Below are positions 17,972 through 26,963 of a stretch of DNA of 33,323 bases, one piece after another. Below the pieces are notes generated by a model, which saw nothing but the letters and a program-made list of their open reading frames with translations, ran no database searches and had not been told where the DNA came from. The position numbers were made by a program, and so were the translations under genes. Source of the stretch: CALHRB01 sp964473465 (GTDB taxonomy: Bacteria > Bacteroidota > Ignavibacteria > Kapaibacteriales > UBA2268); contig CAYYPE010000019.1 of assembly GCA_964473465.1 (NCBI GenBank), positions 1 through 33,323 on the forward strand, given 5' to 3'. Position 1 is the stretch's first letter. The number at the start of each line of letters is the position of its first letter.

Positions 17972-19171
17972 TTAAATTATTCCTTTAGATTTAAAGTTCA
18001 AAATTTCGTCCTCCGAATAACCAAGTTTAATCAATATTTCAGTTGTGTGTTCTGATAATTTTGGAGGAGGATTGATTATTTTTCCAGGGGTTTTATTAAA
18101 TTTGGCGGTCATATTGAAAAGTGGCACTTCACCAATTCCATCAACCGAAACAGTAGAAAAAGTTTCTCTGTGCTTTATTTGAGGAGAGTTTACAGCCTGA
18201 TTTAGTTCTAATATAGCTCCAGAGGGAATATCATTATTATTGAATAGCTCCACCCATTCATCTGTATTTCTGAGTATTAGCTTTTCTTCGAGAAGGGGAG
18301 TGAGTTCATAACGGTTTGATTTTCTGATGTCACGTTCCTTAAACCTTGGGTCTTCTTTTAAATGAGACAATTCGAGCAAATCGGCGAGCATTTCCCATTG
18401 TTCCTGCTTGTTAGCTGCAATATTTATATAACCATCCTTTGTTCGGAAAACTCCTGATGGTGCGGCTGTGAAATTATCATTACCCATTGGCACAGGTTTT
18501 TGGTTGCCAATCATCAAATTTGCAACAACCCAGCCCATCATAGGCATTATGGAATCGAGCAAGGCTATATCAATGAATTGACCCTCCCCTGTTCTTTCCC
18601 TGTAAAATAGGGCTGCCATTATTGAAAAGGCGGCATTTAAACCTCCTACGGTATCACACACAGGGAATCCAACTCTAAGAGGATGGAGTCTTTCATCTCC
18701 GTTGAGGTCCATTAATCCGCTTAGACCTTGAATTATCTGGTCGTAGGCAGGTTTAAAGGCATCTGGTCCTGTTTGTCCAAAGCCTGAAATAGCACAAAAT
18801 ATGATTTTGGGATTTATTTTGCTAAGAATCTGATATCCCAAGCCAAGCCTGTCCATAACTCCGGGGCGGAAATTTTCGACAACGACATCAGAAATTTGGA
18901 CCAGTTTTTTAAAAATTTCTTTAGCAGTATCATCTTTTAAATTCAAAGTCATTGACTTTTTGTTGCCATTCTGAGCAATGAAACTTGTGCCCATCAGCAT
19001 TTTGTTATATTCCGGCACGCAGCCGAGTTTTCTTGCAAGATCGCCGTCTTTCGGATTTTCAATTTTTATTACTTCTGCTCCGAGCCATGCAAGATGGAGA
19101 GTAGCAAAAGGACCTGAAAGTACGTTTGTTAAATCAAGAACTCTAATACCATCAAGTATATTCATAGTCAT
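17972..19171 (-). CDS. Family III CoA-transferase (CaiB/BaiF)
   Basis: A 399-residue enzyme of the interlocked-dimer CoA-transferase family. The N-terminus has VLDLTNVLSGPFATLHLAWLG and AEVIKIENPKDGDLARK, then NFRPGVMDRLGLGY, AISGFGQTGPD, PAYDQIIQGLSGLMDLNG, and RVGFPVCDTVGGLNAA, where Asp173 is the likely counterpart of the catalytic Asp of formyl-CoA transferase. Length and motifs are complete. Substrate cannot be read from the sequence. The gene lies 27 bases after an HMG-CoA lyase-family gene, which fits transfer of CoA to 3-hydroxy-3-methylglutarate, as in mammalian SUGCT, or to a similar acid such as citramalate. Both are inference. Confidence 0.88.
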   Translation of the reverse strand: MTMNILDGIRVLDLTNVLSGPFATLHLAWLGAEVIKIENPKDGDLARKLGCVPEYNKMLMGTSFIAQNGNKKSMTLNLKDDTAKEIFKKLVQISDVVVENFRPGVMDRLGLGYQILSKINPKIIFCAISGFGQTGPDAFKPAYDQIIQGLSGLMDLNGDERLHPLRVGFPVCDTVGGLNAAFSIMAALFYRERTGEGQFIDIALLDSIMPMMGWVVANLMIGNQKPVPMGNDNFTAAPSGVFRTKDGYINIAANKQEQWEMLADLLELSHLKEDPRFKERDIRKSNRYELTPLLEEKLILRNTDEWVELFNNNDIPSGAILELNQAVNSPQIKHRETFSTVSVDGIGEVPLFNMTAKFNKTPGKIINPPPKLSEHTTEILIKLGYSEDEILNFKSKGII

Positions 19172-19198
19172 CTATTACATATTTAATATTATCAAAAT

Positions 19199-20101
19199 TT
19201 AATATTTAAGCCCACCTGTTTTATAAACCAGCCCGGGTAATTCTTTCACAAAAAAGCCAGATGCGTATTTTGAGACAGCTATTATTTTTTCAAGATTTAT
19301 ATCTTTCCTTTGATAATTACGATGAAGAGAATGAACAAAATCCTCAGTGCATACATTACCGGCTGACAGCTTTGTAAATGGACAACCTCCAAGTCCTCCA
19401 AAGGCTGTTTCGACAATATTCACACCACATTCAATGGCAGCATAAACATTAGCCATTCCCAGACCGTAAGTATTATGAAAATGACAGGCAAGCGTTACTT
19501 TATCACTAATCCTTTGTATTGATTCAAACATTCTTTTAACTTGTTCGGGGAAGCCGTGACCGGCAGTATCAGCAAGACTGATGTTCGAAATGCCTTCATC
19601 AATATATCTCTTTATAATATTAATAACCTTTTCTTCTGGTATTTTGCCTTCGAACCCGCAGCCGAAAGCGGACTGAACTGAAACCTGAACCAACTTGCCG
19701 GAATTTGTAGCCTCAATTGCCATTTTTATAATTCTTTCGAGGGCTTCGTTTGTTGTCATTCCGGTGTTTTTTTTGGAATGGGTTTCACTTGCGGAAACTC
19801 CCATACATATCATATCTGCATCTGCTTCAATTGCTCTTTCCAGTCCTTTTTCATTGAGGACTAAACAAGAAAATAATGACTTAAAGCTTTTCTTTGATTC
19901 TTTAAAATATTCAAATAATTCATCTGTATCAGCCATCTGGGGAACTTTTGCAGGATTAACAAAAGAGCCAAGCTGGACGATATCAATACCTGAATCTATA
20001 AGCATTTCGGACCATTGCTCTTTGGTTACTGTCGGCACTGGTTCAGATTCCATCTGTAAACCGTCCCGAAGTCCTACTTCGTGAATTTTTATATCTTTCA
20101 T
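19199..20101 (-). CDS. Hydroxymethylglutaryl-CoA lyase family protein
   Basis: A 300-residue TIM-barrel lyase splitting HMG-CoA into acetoacetate and acetyl-CoA, the last step of leucine breakdown. Catalytic and metal-binding residues line up with the human enzyme: Arg12-Asp13 in EVGLRDGLQ, the HFH pair (His207, His209) in ACHFHNTYGLG, and loop Cys240 in GGLGGCPFTKLSAGN. The spacing between these matches the human enzyme to within a few residues. I place the start at the ATG at 20099-20101; an in-frame TTG 9 bases upstream is an alternative. It is followed 27 bases later by a family III CoA-transferase. A citramalyl-CoA or related lyase activity cannot be excluded. Confidence 0.9.
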   Translation of the reverse strand: MKDIKIHEVGLRDGLQMESEPVPTVTKEQWSEMLIDSGIDIVQLGSFVNPAKVPQMADTDELFEYFKESKKSFKSLFSCLVLNEKGLERAIEADADMICMGVSASETHSKKNTGMTTNEALERIIKMAIEATNSGKLVQVSVQSAFGCGFEGKIPEEKVINIIKRYIDEGISNISLADTAGHGFPEQVKRMFESIQRISDKVTLACHFHNTYGLGMANVYAAIECGVNIVETAFGGLGGCPFTKLSAGNVCTEDFVHSLHRNYQRKDINLEKIIAVSKYASGFFVKELPGLVYKTGGLKY

Positions 20102-20348
20102 CTTTAGCAATTCAAAAAATACAAAACTATGAAATTTGGTGTGAATTATCGTAATAAAGGATACATAAGTATTTGCATTAAAAAAATTTAATCAGATTTT
20201 TAGTATTTCTTTACATTCCATACTTGAACGTATAAAATTAAATTCATTAATGAAAAATTACACAAAAAGCAATTCAGTAGTTTATTTTACCGTCTTAAGA
20301 AAATTTTATTTTAACACAGAAATTTTTCGAGAACTAATAGAAGGAAAA

Positions 20349-21572
20349 ATGAAACAAAGCAAGCCATTGCCGACTATTTTTTTAACGGTATTCTTAGACT
20401 TACTGGGCGTAGGACTGATAATACCAATTCTGGCACCTTTGCTATTAGGGAAAGAATCGGAATTATTTAGTGAATCAACTGATTTTTCTACCCGAACTAT
20501 TATTTTCGGATTATTAATGGCAAGTTATTCTTTCTCACAATTTTTCAGCTCGCCTATACTTGGTTCATTGTCTGACAAATATGGCAGAAGAAATTTGATG
20601 ATATTTTCTTTGATAGCAACAATTTTTGGCTATATCCTTTTCACTATTGGTATTCATTTTAATAGTCTGTTTTTACTTTTCTTAGGTAGAATAATACCGG
20701 GATTATCTTCAGGAAATATAACTATTGCTTATTCTTCACTTGCCGATGTCAGCACCCCGGCAGAAAAGACTAAAAATTTTGGTCTGGTAGGTATGGCTTT
20801 TGGTCTGGGTTTTGTAGTAGGACCATTTATAGGGGGTCATCTGGCTAATGACAAAATAGCGAATCTTTTCAGTTTCGAAACTCCATTTGTCTTTGCAACT
20901 TTATTATCCATTTTGAATCTGTATTTAGTCTATCGGAATTTTCCTGAAACTTTGAAAGAAAAAAAGAAAGAAGAAATATCCTTGTTTAAGGGTATAAAAA
21001 ACATCATTATAGCTTTTTCATCAAAAAAGACAAGGAGGTTGAATGTTGTAATATTTATCAATACCCTCGGCTTTGCATTCTTCACACAGTTCTTTCTGGT
21101 TATTCTGGTAGATAAATTTAATTTCAGACAGGAGAATATTGGGACATTGTATGGATTTCTGGGTCTATGGGTTGCAATTTCACAAGGATTAATAATTCGT
21201 CCTTTATCAAAAAGATTAAGACCAGAAAAAATAGCAATCTTCACTTTACCCCTTTTGTCTTTGGCTTTGTTTCTTCTTTATTTTCCTCAGGAATCTTTTT
21301 TTCTATACCTGATAATACCATTGATAGCTTTTTCGCAGTCATCATCAAATTCCTCTTTAACTGCGACAGTATCTAACCTTGCAAGAGACGACGAGCAGGG
21401 CGAAAAGCTTGGAATAACTCTTTCGATGAACTTTCTTGCACAATCAATTCCACCTTTGATTGGTGGAGCATTGGTTGCAAAGTATATATATATGCCGGTT
21501 TTTGCCTCTTCAGGACTTGTTCTTATTGCATGGCTGATATTTATTACTTTTTACTTAAGAGCAATCAAATAA
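20349..21572 (+). CDS. MFS transporter, TetA-like exporter
   Basis: A 407-residue inner-membrane transporter with twelve predicted helices. It starts best at the ATG at 20349, which has an AGAAGGA ribosome-binding site just upstream and gives the usual short N-terminus (MKQSKPLPTIFLTVFLDLLG). The in-frame extension back to 20250 reads as hydrophilic, low-quality sequence. The TetA-type opening DLLGVGLIIPILAPLL, the motif A loop GSLSDKYGRR between helices 2 and 3, and the motif C-like AFGLGFVVGPFIGG in helix 5 are present. Such proteins are usually proton-driven drug or metabolite exporters. Substrate unknown; the resemblance to tetracycline pumps alone does not predict resistance. Confidence 0.87.
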   Translation: MKQSKPLPTIFLTVFLDLLGVGLIIPILAPLLLGKESELFSESTDFSTRTIIFGLLMASYSFSQFFSSPILGSLSDKYGRRNLMIFSLIATIFGYILFTIGIHFNSLFLLFLGRIIPGLSSGNITIAYSSLADVSTPAEKTKNFGLVGMAFGLGFVVGPFIGGHLANDKIANLFSFETPFVFATLLSILNLYLVYRNFPETLKEKKKEEISLFKGIKNIIIAFSSKKTRRLNVVIFINTLGFAFFTQFFLVILVDKFNFRQENIGTLYGFLGLWVAISQGLIIRPLSKRLRPEKIAIFTLPLLSLALFLLYFPQESFFLYLIIPLIAFSQSSSNSSLTATVSNLARDDEQGEKLGITLSMNFLAQSIPPLIGGALVAKYIYMPVFASSGLVLIAWLIFITFYLRAIK

Positions 21573-21584
21573 TAATTATATTAT

Positions 21585-21701
21585 TTACCCCCATTTTCTT
21601 TTTATTTCAAAGCTGTCTTTAAGTTTTGCTTCAGTGTCAGCATATGAATTTATAAACTGGATAACATCAGCTTCGGTCTGTTTTGTTTTTAGTTCAGCCA
21701 T
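21585..21701 (-). pseudogene. Remnant of a DUF1801 (YdhG/YdeI-like) gene
   Basis: A 38-codon open frame reading MAELKTKQTEADVIQFINSY, then ADTEAKLKDSFEIKRKWG and a TAA. The first part matches the typical N-terminus of DUF1801 proteins (MAELKTK..AsV..FinS..De..k.DSF), which are normally about 130-140 residues. The rest is missing and the stop lies 13 bases from the end of the MFS gene. No Shine-Dalgarno sequence is visible. I read this as a decayed gene, recognised by pattern only. Confidence 0.5.
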
Positions 21702-21742
21702 ATATAATGATTATTTGAATGAATTTCAGTCGAAAGAATCTT

Positions 21743-21988
21743 TTAATAAGCAAGACGGACAGCTTCTATTTCGGATATCCGCATTTTAAGAATCCTTTCC
21801 ACTCCTCCACGAAGTGTCATTGTTGCTCCGGGACAGCCGGCACAAGCTCCTGAAAGCTCTACATAAACAATTCCCTCCTCAACCTTCTTCAATTTAATCC
21901 TTCCGCCATCAGCTTCAATATATGGTTTTATGTCGTTATCTATAACTTGTTGCACTTTTTCGATAAGTGATTTATTTTGTTCTTCCAT
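21743..21988 (-). CDS. NifU-like Fe-S cluster carrier protein (first copy)
   Basis: An 81-residue protein consisting only of the NifU C-terminal (Nfu) domain, which binds a [4Fe-4S] cluster through a CxxC pair and hands it to client proteins. The pair is in GACAGCPGATMTLRGGVERIL; KPYIEADGGRIKL opens the domain. The start at 21988 is preceded by GGAAAAG and gives MEEQNKSLIEKVQQVI; a longer frame to 22045 adds a non-homologous hydrophobic stretch and is unlikely. It stands alone between the MFS and mutA genes. A second copy lies at 28615-28860 next to Mrp. Confidence 0.92.
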   Translation of the reverse strand: MEEQNKSLIEKVQQVIDNDIKPYIEADGGRIKLKKVEEGIVYVELSGACAGCPGATMTLRGGVERILKMRISEIEAVRLAY

Positions 21989-22135
21989 TTCTTTTCCAAC
22001 AATATTAAAAAATATAAAAATAGAAAATAATTTTCTAACTATCAAAGACTTATTGATATTGTTTTTTCACGATAATATTAACTACTTATTATTTCTTAAT
22101 TTTGAACTTTTAATTTAGAACAATTTATTTTATTT

Positions 22136-24094
22136 ATGGAAACAGAACTTGATTTTAATGAATTTATAAAGCAGCAATACTCCGAGTGGGAGAAAGAAGC
22201 AGAGATTGCACTCAAAGGCAAACCCATTTCAAGTCTGAATACTAAAACCTATGAAGGCTTTGAGTTAAAACCATTATACACTAATGAAGATTTGGAATCT
22301 CTTAAATATCTTGATTTTGCTTATCCGGGATTTGAATTTTTTCTGAGGGGAACAGATTTTTCCGGCTACAAAAAAAGGAGCTGGCTAAACATTGCTGATA
22401 TTAGTAATATTGAAGATTCAACATTAAAAAAATTCTTATCAAAAAATAATGAGCTTTGCCCTGAGGGTATATCTATAAACTTCAATTTTCAAAATGAAAA
22501 TCAAAGAAGCGTCAATCCTATAAGTTTGAATGAGAATTTTAAAAATTATATCAATGAACTTGATTCCGAAAAAACTTATTTTTATTTCAAATCAAATTTT
22601 GAACCTCTTCAAATTTTCAATATAATTGACTCAGTTTTAGGCAAAATGTCAGTTGATAAGAGCAAAATAAAAGGAGGAATTGAGTTTGATCCCGTTAGTT
22701 TCTGGCTAAACTTTGGAAAAATTCAAAAAAATACTCAGCGGGTATTTGATGATATGCAGGAATTCGTTCGATTAATAAAATTGAATTATCCTAATTTTTC
22801 AGCAATAGGGATTGAATCGTCAATATTTTATAACTCTGGTGCAAATGCAATTCAGGAATTAGCTCTTACACTTGCAATTGGTAATCTATATATCCTTGAA
22901 ATGCTTAAACGAGGTTTTGAGATTAACGAGTTGGCTTCGAAGATTAGAGTTACTATGTCAGCCGGAACAAATTTTTTCGGCGAGATTGCGAAATTCAGGG
23001 CTATACGGGTTCTCTGGGCTAATTTAATTAAAGCTTACAGTGGCAACGCTAAATCGCAAAAAATAAACCTAAATGTTATTTCTTCACTCATCAATAAAAG
23101 CAAGTTAGATCCTTACGTAAATATTCTTAGAATTACTTCCGAGACTATTTCTGCAATAATAGGTGGATGCAACTCACTTCAAACACATTCATTTGATCAG
23201 ATATATAAAAAAGCAGATGATTTTTCTTTCCGTTTGGCTTTAAATACCCAAATTGTTCTTCGTGAAGAATGCAATTTATTAGATGTTATTGACCCGGCAG
23301 GCGGTTCATATCTGATTGAAAATCTTACACTAAAATATGCAGACGAAGCATGGAAACTTTTTAACCAATTCGTTGAGAATGGCTCGTTCATTGATAAGCT
23401 GAAATCCGGTGATATTCAAAACTTGATTAATCAAACATCCGAAGATCGCTTCAAAAATATTCTTATTAGAAAAGATATCCTGATTGGAACAAACAAATAT
23501 CCAAATCTATCAGAAGAAAATGGTATTAATTATAGATATAAAAATGAAAATAATGATCCACTCCCCCAAAATGATCTGGTTTACTCAAAATTATTGAAAA
23601 TTTATGAAGTGACAGAGTTTAATGATATTACGAAATTAATTCAAAAAAGGCTTTCAGAGCCATTCGAAGAGTTAAGATCAAGAAGCGAAAATTTCTTCAA
23701 AACAACCGGGGAACGTCCAAAAGTGCTTTTAACTTGTTATGGTAATATAAAACAATACAAACCAAGAGCAGATTTTTCATTGGGATATTTTGCTGTTGGT
23801 GGTTTTGATTCTCATATACTTACTTTCGATATTATTGACACAGCTGTTTCAGAAATTTCAAAATTAAATATCAAAGTGTGTGTTTTATGCTCGAGCGACG
23901 ATCTCTACGAGGCTATTGTTGAAGAATTTGCGAGAAAATTAAAAGATCAAACAAATGACAGGTTACTAATTTTAGCAGGCAACCCTGGCGATAAAGAAGC
24001 TCAATATAATGCATCGGGAGTAGATGATTATATTTATTTACGCTCAAATATTTTTGAAAAATTAAGTTTAATTATGAATAAAATAGGAATCTGA
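22136..24094 (+). CDS. mutA: Methylmalonyl-CoA mutase, small subunit
   Basis: A 652-residue partner subunit of the B12-dependent mutase that interconverts succinyl-CoA and (R)-methylmalonyl-CoA. The barrel domain is recognisable: PLYTNEDLESLKYLDFAYPG, FLRGTDFSGYKKRSWLNIAD, MSAGTNFFGEIAKFRAIRVLWA, and VIDPAGGSYLIENLT. The C-terminal cobalamin-like domain (about 520-652) shows GGFDSHILTFDIID where the large subunit has DGHDRG, so the B12-binding His is not in place; this is normal for the small subunit, which has a structural role. mutB starts 2 bases after the stop. No adenosylcobalamin riboswitch was recognised upstream. Confidence 0.93.
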   Translation: METELDFNEFIKQQYSEWEKEAEIALKGKPISSLNTKTYEGFELKPLYTNEDLESLKYLDFAYPGFEFFLRGTDFSGYKKRSWLNIADISNIEDSTLKKFLSKNNELCPEGISINFNFQNENQRSVNPISLNENFKNYINELDSEKTYFYFKSNFEPLQIFNIIDSVLGKMSVDKSKIKGGIEFDPVSFWLNFGKIQKNTQRVFDDMQEFVRLIKLNYPNFSAIGIESSIFYNSGANAIQELALTLAIGNLYILEMLKRGFEINELASKIRVTMSAGTNFFGEIAKFRAIRVLWANLIKAYSGNAKSQKINLNVISSLINKSKLDPYVNILRITSETISAIIGGCNSLQTHSFDQIYKKADDFSFRLALNTQIVLREECNLLDVIDPAGGSYLIENLTLKYADEAWKLFNQFVENGSFIDKLKSGDIQNLINQTSEDRFKNILIRKDILIGTNKYPNLSEENGINYRYKNENNDPLPQNDLVYSKLLKIYEVTEFNDITKLIQKRLSEPFEELRSRSENFFKTTGERPKVLLTCYGNIKQYKPRADFSLGYFAVGGFDSHILTFDIIDTAVSEISKLNIKVCVLCSSDDLYEAIVEEFARKLKDQTNDRLLILAGNPGDKEAQYNASGVDDYIYLRSNIFEKLSLIMNKIGI

Positions 24095-24096
24095 AA

Positions 24097-26271
24097 ATGA
24101 AGCAACCCGATTTTCAAAATATAAAATTAGATTTTACACTCGAAAATATTAATTATTCAGACTGGAAAAATGCCATTGAAAATTCATTGAATATTAAATT
24201 CGAAGAGCTAAAAACCGAAACTCTGGAAAATATAACTCTTGAACCCTTGTATGATAAAAAAAGCATTGAGGAATTAAAACATATAGGTTATTATCCCGGA
24301 CTACCGCCTTTTCTTAGAGGACCTTATCCAACAATGTATGTTCAAAAACCTTGGACAATAAGGCAATATGCAGGATTTTCAACCGCAGAGGAAAGCAATG
24401 CTTTTTATCGGAGAAATCTCGCTGCAGGTCAAATGGGGCTTTCAGTTGCATTCGACCTTGCAACACATCGTGGATATGATTCAGACCATCCAAGGGTAAT
24501 TGGCGATGTTGGTATGGCTGGAGTTGCAATTGACTCAATTCTTGATATGAAAATCCTGTTTGATGGAATTCCTCTTGATAAAATCTCCGTTTCAATGACA
24601 ATGAATGGAGCAGTATTGCCTGTTATGGCTTTTTATATTGTTGCCGCTGAAGAACAAGGAGTCTCTCAGGAGCAGCTTTCGGGGACCATACAAAATGATA
24701 TTCTAAAAGAATATATGGTCAGAAACACCTATATCTATCCTCCCGAAGCATCAATGCGAATTATCGCTGATATATTTGCATATACGTCGAAAAATATGCC
24801 TAAATTCAACTGCATCTCCGTCTCGGGTTATCATATGCAGGAAGCCGGAGCAACAGCAGACCTCGAAATGGCTTACACTCTTGCCGATGGACTTGAATAT
24901 GTCCGCACAGGTATAAAAGCAGGGCTGGATATAGATTCATTTGCACCGAGAATATCTTTCTTCTGGGCAATCGGGAAGAACTTCTTTATGGAAATAGCTA
25001 AAATGCGTGCTGCAAGAATGCTATGGGCAAAATTAATAAAGCAGTTCAATCCAAAAAATCCAAAATCTATGGCTCTAAGAACTCATAGCCAGACATCAGG
25101 ATGGAGCCTTACCGAGCAGGATCCATTCAATAATGTTATCAGAACCTGTATCGAAGCAATGGCAGCCGCAATGGGGCATACTCAATCACTGCATACTAAT
25201 TCGCTTGATGAAGCTATTGCTTTGCCAACAGATTTTTCTGCAAGAATTTCCAGAAATACACAGCTGTTTTTGCAGGAAGAGACTGGTATTTGTAATGTTA
25301 TTGACCCATGGGCTGGTTCCTACTATGTTGAAAATCTAACCAATAGCCTTATGGAAAAGGCTTGGTCTCATATTCAGGAAATTGAGTCACTCGGAGGAAT
25401 GGCAAAAGCCATCGAAACAGGTATCCCAAAAATGAGGATTGAAGAAGCTGCTGCCAAAAGACAGGCTCGTATAGATTCAGGGAAAGAGATTATCATTGGG
25501 GTTAATAAATACAAGATAGAAAGTGATTCATCAATTGAAATTCTCGAAGTTGACAATCAAGCAGTTCGTCAGCAGCAAATCAAGAGGTTGCAGGCTCTTA
25601 AAGAGTCAAGAGATCAATTAGCAGTTGAAAAGGCACTGGATGATTTGACAAATGCCGCTTCTTCGGGAACAGGTAATTTATTGGAACTTTCAATAAATGC
25701 TGCAAGAGCAAGAGCTACTCTCGGGGAAATTTCCTTTGCACTCGAAAAAGTTTTTGGAAGGCACAAAGCTGTTATAAAGGCTATTTCCGGTGTTTATTCA
25801 TCTGAATTTTATCAGAAAGAACAGATTCAGAAAGTTATTGAACTTGGCGATGAATTTGAGAAAATTGATGGTCGCCGCCCAAGAATATATGTCGCTAAAA
25901 TGGGTCAGGATGGGCATGACAGAGGTGCAAAGGTTATTGCAACTGCTTTTGCTGATTTGGGCTTTGATGTTGATATAGGACCATTATTCCAGACTCCAGA
26001 AGAAACTGCAAGAGCGGCTGTTGAAAATGATGTTCACATAATTGGGGTCAGCTCTTTGGCTGCAGGACATAAGACTTTAATACCTCAACTATGGGAAGAA
26101 CTAAAAAAATATGGTAGGGAAGATATTATGATTGTCGTGGGTGGAGTTATTCCTCCTCAGGATTATGATTTTCTCTACAAAAATGGTGCAAAGGAAATTT
26201 TTGGACCGGGAACTGTCATTACCGAAGCTGCCGAAAAAATTATCAAGGATTTAATGGAAAAAATGAGATAA
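24097..26271 (+). CDS. mutB: Methylmalonyl-CoA mutase, large (catalytic) subunit
   Basis: A 724-residue catalytic subunit. The N-terminal barrel has YPGLPPFLRGPYPTMYVQKP, RQYAGFSTAEESN, the MTMNGAVLPV strand, and SVSGYHMQEAGATADLEMAY with the active-site His. The C-terminal cobalamin domain begins near 590 and carries the lower-ligand His607 in MGQDGHDRGAKVIA, followed by GPLFQTPEE, VSSLAAGHK and VVGGVIPPQDY. Length and motifs match the Propionibacterium MutB. It is translated directly after mutA. No chaperone gene (MeaB/ArgK) or epimerase gene follows in this window. Confidence 0.97.
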   Translation: MKQPDFQNIKLDFTLENINYSDWKNAIENSLNIKFEELKTETLENITLEPLYDKKSIEELKHIGYYPGLPPFLRGPYPTMYVQKPWTIRQYAGFSTAEESNAFYRRNLAAGQMGLSVAFDLATHRGYDSDHPRVIGDVGMAGVAIDSILDMKILFDGIPLDKISVSMTMNGAVLPVMAFYIVAAEEQGVSQEQLSGTIQNDILKEYMVRNTYIYPPEASMRIIADIFAYTSKNMPKFNCISVSGYHMQEAGATADLEMAYTLADGLEYVRTGIKAGLDIDSFAPRISFFWAIGKNFFMEIAKMRAARMLWAKLIKQFNPKNPKSMALRTHSQTSGWSLTEQDPFNNVIRTCIEAMAAAMGHTQSLHTNSLDEAIALPTDFSARISRNTQLFLQEETGICNVIDPWAGSYYVENLTNSLMEKAWSHIQEIESLGGMAKAIETGIPKMRIEEAAAKRQARIDSGKEIIIGVNKYKIESDSSIEILEVDNQAVRQQQIKRLQALKESRDQLAVEKALDDLTNAASSGTGNLLELSINAARARATLGEISFALEKVFGRHKAVIKAISGVYSSEFYQKEQIQKVIELGDEFEKIDGRRPRIYVAKMGQDGHDRGAKVIATAFADLGFDVDIGPLFQTPEETARAAVENDVHIIGVSSLAAGHKTLIPQLWEELKKYGREDIMIVVGGVIPPQDYDFLYKNGAKEIFGPGTVITEAAEKIIKDLMEKMR

Positions 26272-26278
26272 TCTATGG

Positions 26279-26329
26279 TCATTGCCAGAGAGCAGAGAAG
26301 ATAACCAAGAACAAAAAAAGCTTTTTCAT
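26279..26329 (-). pseudogene. Signal-peptide stub of a lost secreted-protein gene
   Basis: An ATG with a GGAAAAG ribosome-binding site opens a frame encoding MKKLFLFLVIFSALWQ, a clean signal-peptide start, which ends at a TGA 8 bases from the mutB stop. Nothing of a mature protein remains. The combination of a good translation start, a signal-peptide hydrophobic core and an immediate stop suggests a gene cut off by a deletion or rearrangement next to mutB. A very short expressed peptide is possible but less likely. Confidence 0.4.
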
Positions 26330-26467
26330 AATCTTTTCCCAATTTTGTCTTTTATATTTATATTAAACAAATAAATAGCAAAAAAGTCTCAAAGGAAAAG
26401 AAAAATAATTTGATAAAATTAAATAAATAATAAATTCGTTTTTTTATTTTTTAAAAATATTTTAATT

Positions 26468-26704
26468 ATGCCAACAGTTCTTAGAATTGGGAAGTTAAGA
26501 TTTCATTTTTATTCAGATGAACAAAATGAACCACCTCATATTCATATAGCTAATCCTGATGGAGAATGTAAATTCTGGCTGGAACCAATTGCCCTTGCCA
26601 GAAATATCGGCATAAAACCCTATGATTTAAGAGAAATTGAAAGACATGTATTTAACAATAAAGAATTTTTATTGGAGAAGTATTATGAGTTCCACAGCAG
26701 TTAA
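26468..26704 (+). CDS. DUF4160 domain protein
   Basis: A 78-residue protein that matches the DUF4160 pattern from end to end: MPTVLRIGKLRFHFYSDE, then EPPHIHIANPDGECKFWLEP, and YDLREIERHVFNNKEFLLEKY. It is compact, basic and soluble, with conserved HIH and a short Trp-containing strand. Function is not established. DUF4160 genes are very often followed by a DUF2442 gene, as here (20-base overlap), and such pairs are often listed as toxin-antitoxin-like. The gene sits in a patch with two broken genes and a tRNA, which fits a mobile accessory pair. Confidence 0.85.
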   Translation: MPTVLRIGKLRFHFYSDEQNEPPHIHIANPDGECKFWLEPIALARNIGIKPYDLREIERHVFNNKEFLLEKYYEFHSS

Positions 26705-26954
26705 TTATTCAGTTAAATCTGAACCAGTTGCTATAAAAGCATGGGTTAAGGATAGAACCGTATTTATAGAATTGACAGACTTTCGGATTATCTCTTTTCC
26801 TGCAGATAGATTCAAAATTTTAAGGAATGCAACTGATGAGCAACTTCAAAAAGTTGAGCTTAGACTTAACGGTTATGCTCTCAGGTGGGAAGAATTAGAC
26901 GAGGATATAACAGTAAAAGGGATACTCGAAGGCAGATTTCAACTTGCAATTTAG
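26685..26954 (+). CDS. DUF2442 domain protein
   Basis: An 89-residue protein, start chosen at the ATG at 26685, which has GGAG 8 bases upstream and gives MSSTAVNYSVKSEPVAIKAW; the open frame continues back to 26637 but that part only overlaps the DUF4160 gene. DUF2442 landmarks: IELTDFRIISFPADRF, LQKVELRLNGYALRWEELDEDITVKGIL. The DUF4160 frame overlaps it by 20 bases, so the two are translated together. DUF2442 proteins are small and have been suggested as DNA-binding or antitoxin-like partners, but the function is unknown. Confidence 0.85.
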   Translation: MSSTAVNYSVKSEPVAIKAWVKDRTVFIELTDFRIISFPADRFKILRNATDEQLQKVELRLNGYALRWEELDEDITVKGILEGRFQLAI

Positions 26955-26963
26955 CCTAATTTT

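Noticed and set aside
20250..20348. The longer N-terminus for the MFS transporter
   Set aside because: The extra 33 residues are not typical of the family, and the ATG at 20349 has a good ribosome-binding site.
22046..22135. An adenosylcobalamin riboswitch before mutA
   Set aside because: The 90-base AT-rich gap has none of the conserved B12-box sequences.
26312..26328. AAAAAGCTTTTT palindrome after mutB as a terminator
   Set aside because: The stem is almost all A-T and would be weak; it is also explained as the Lys-Leu-Phe codons of the signal-peptide stub.
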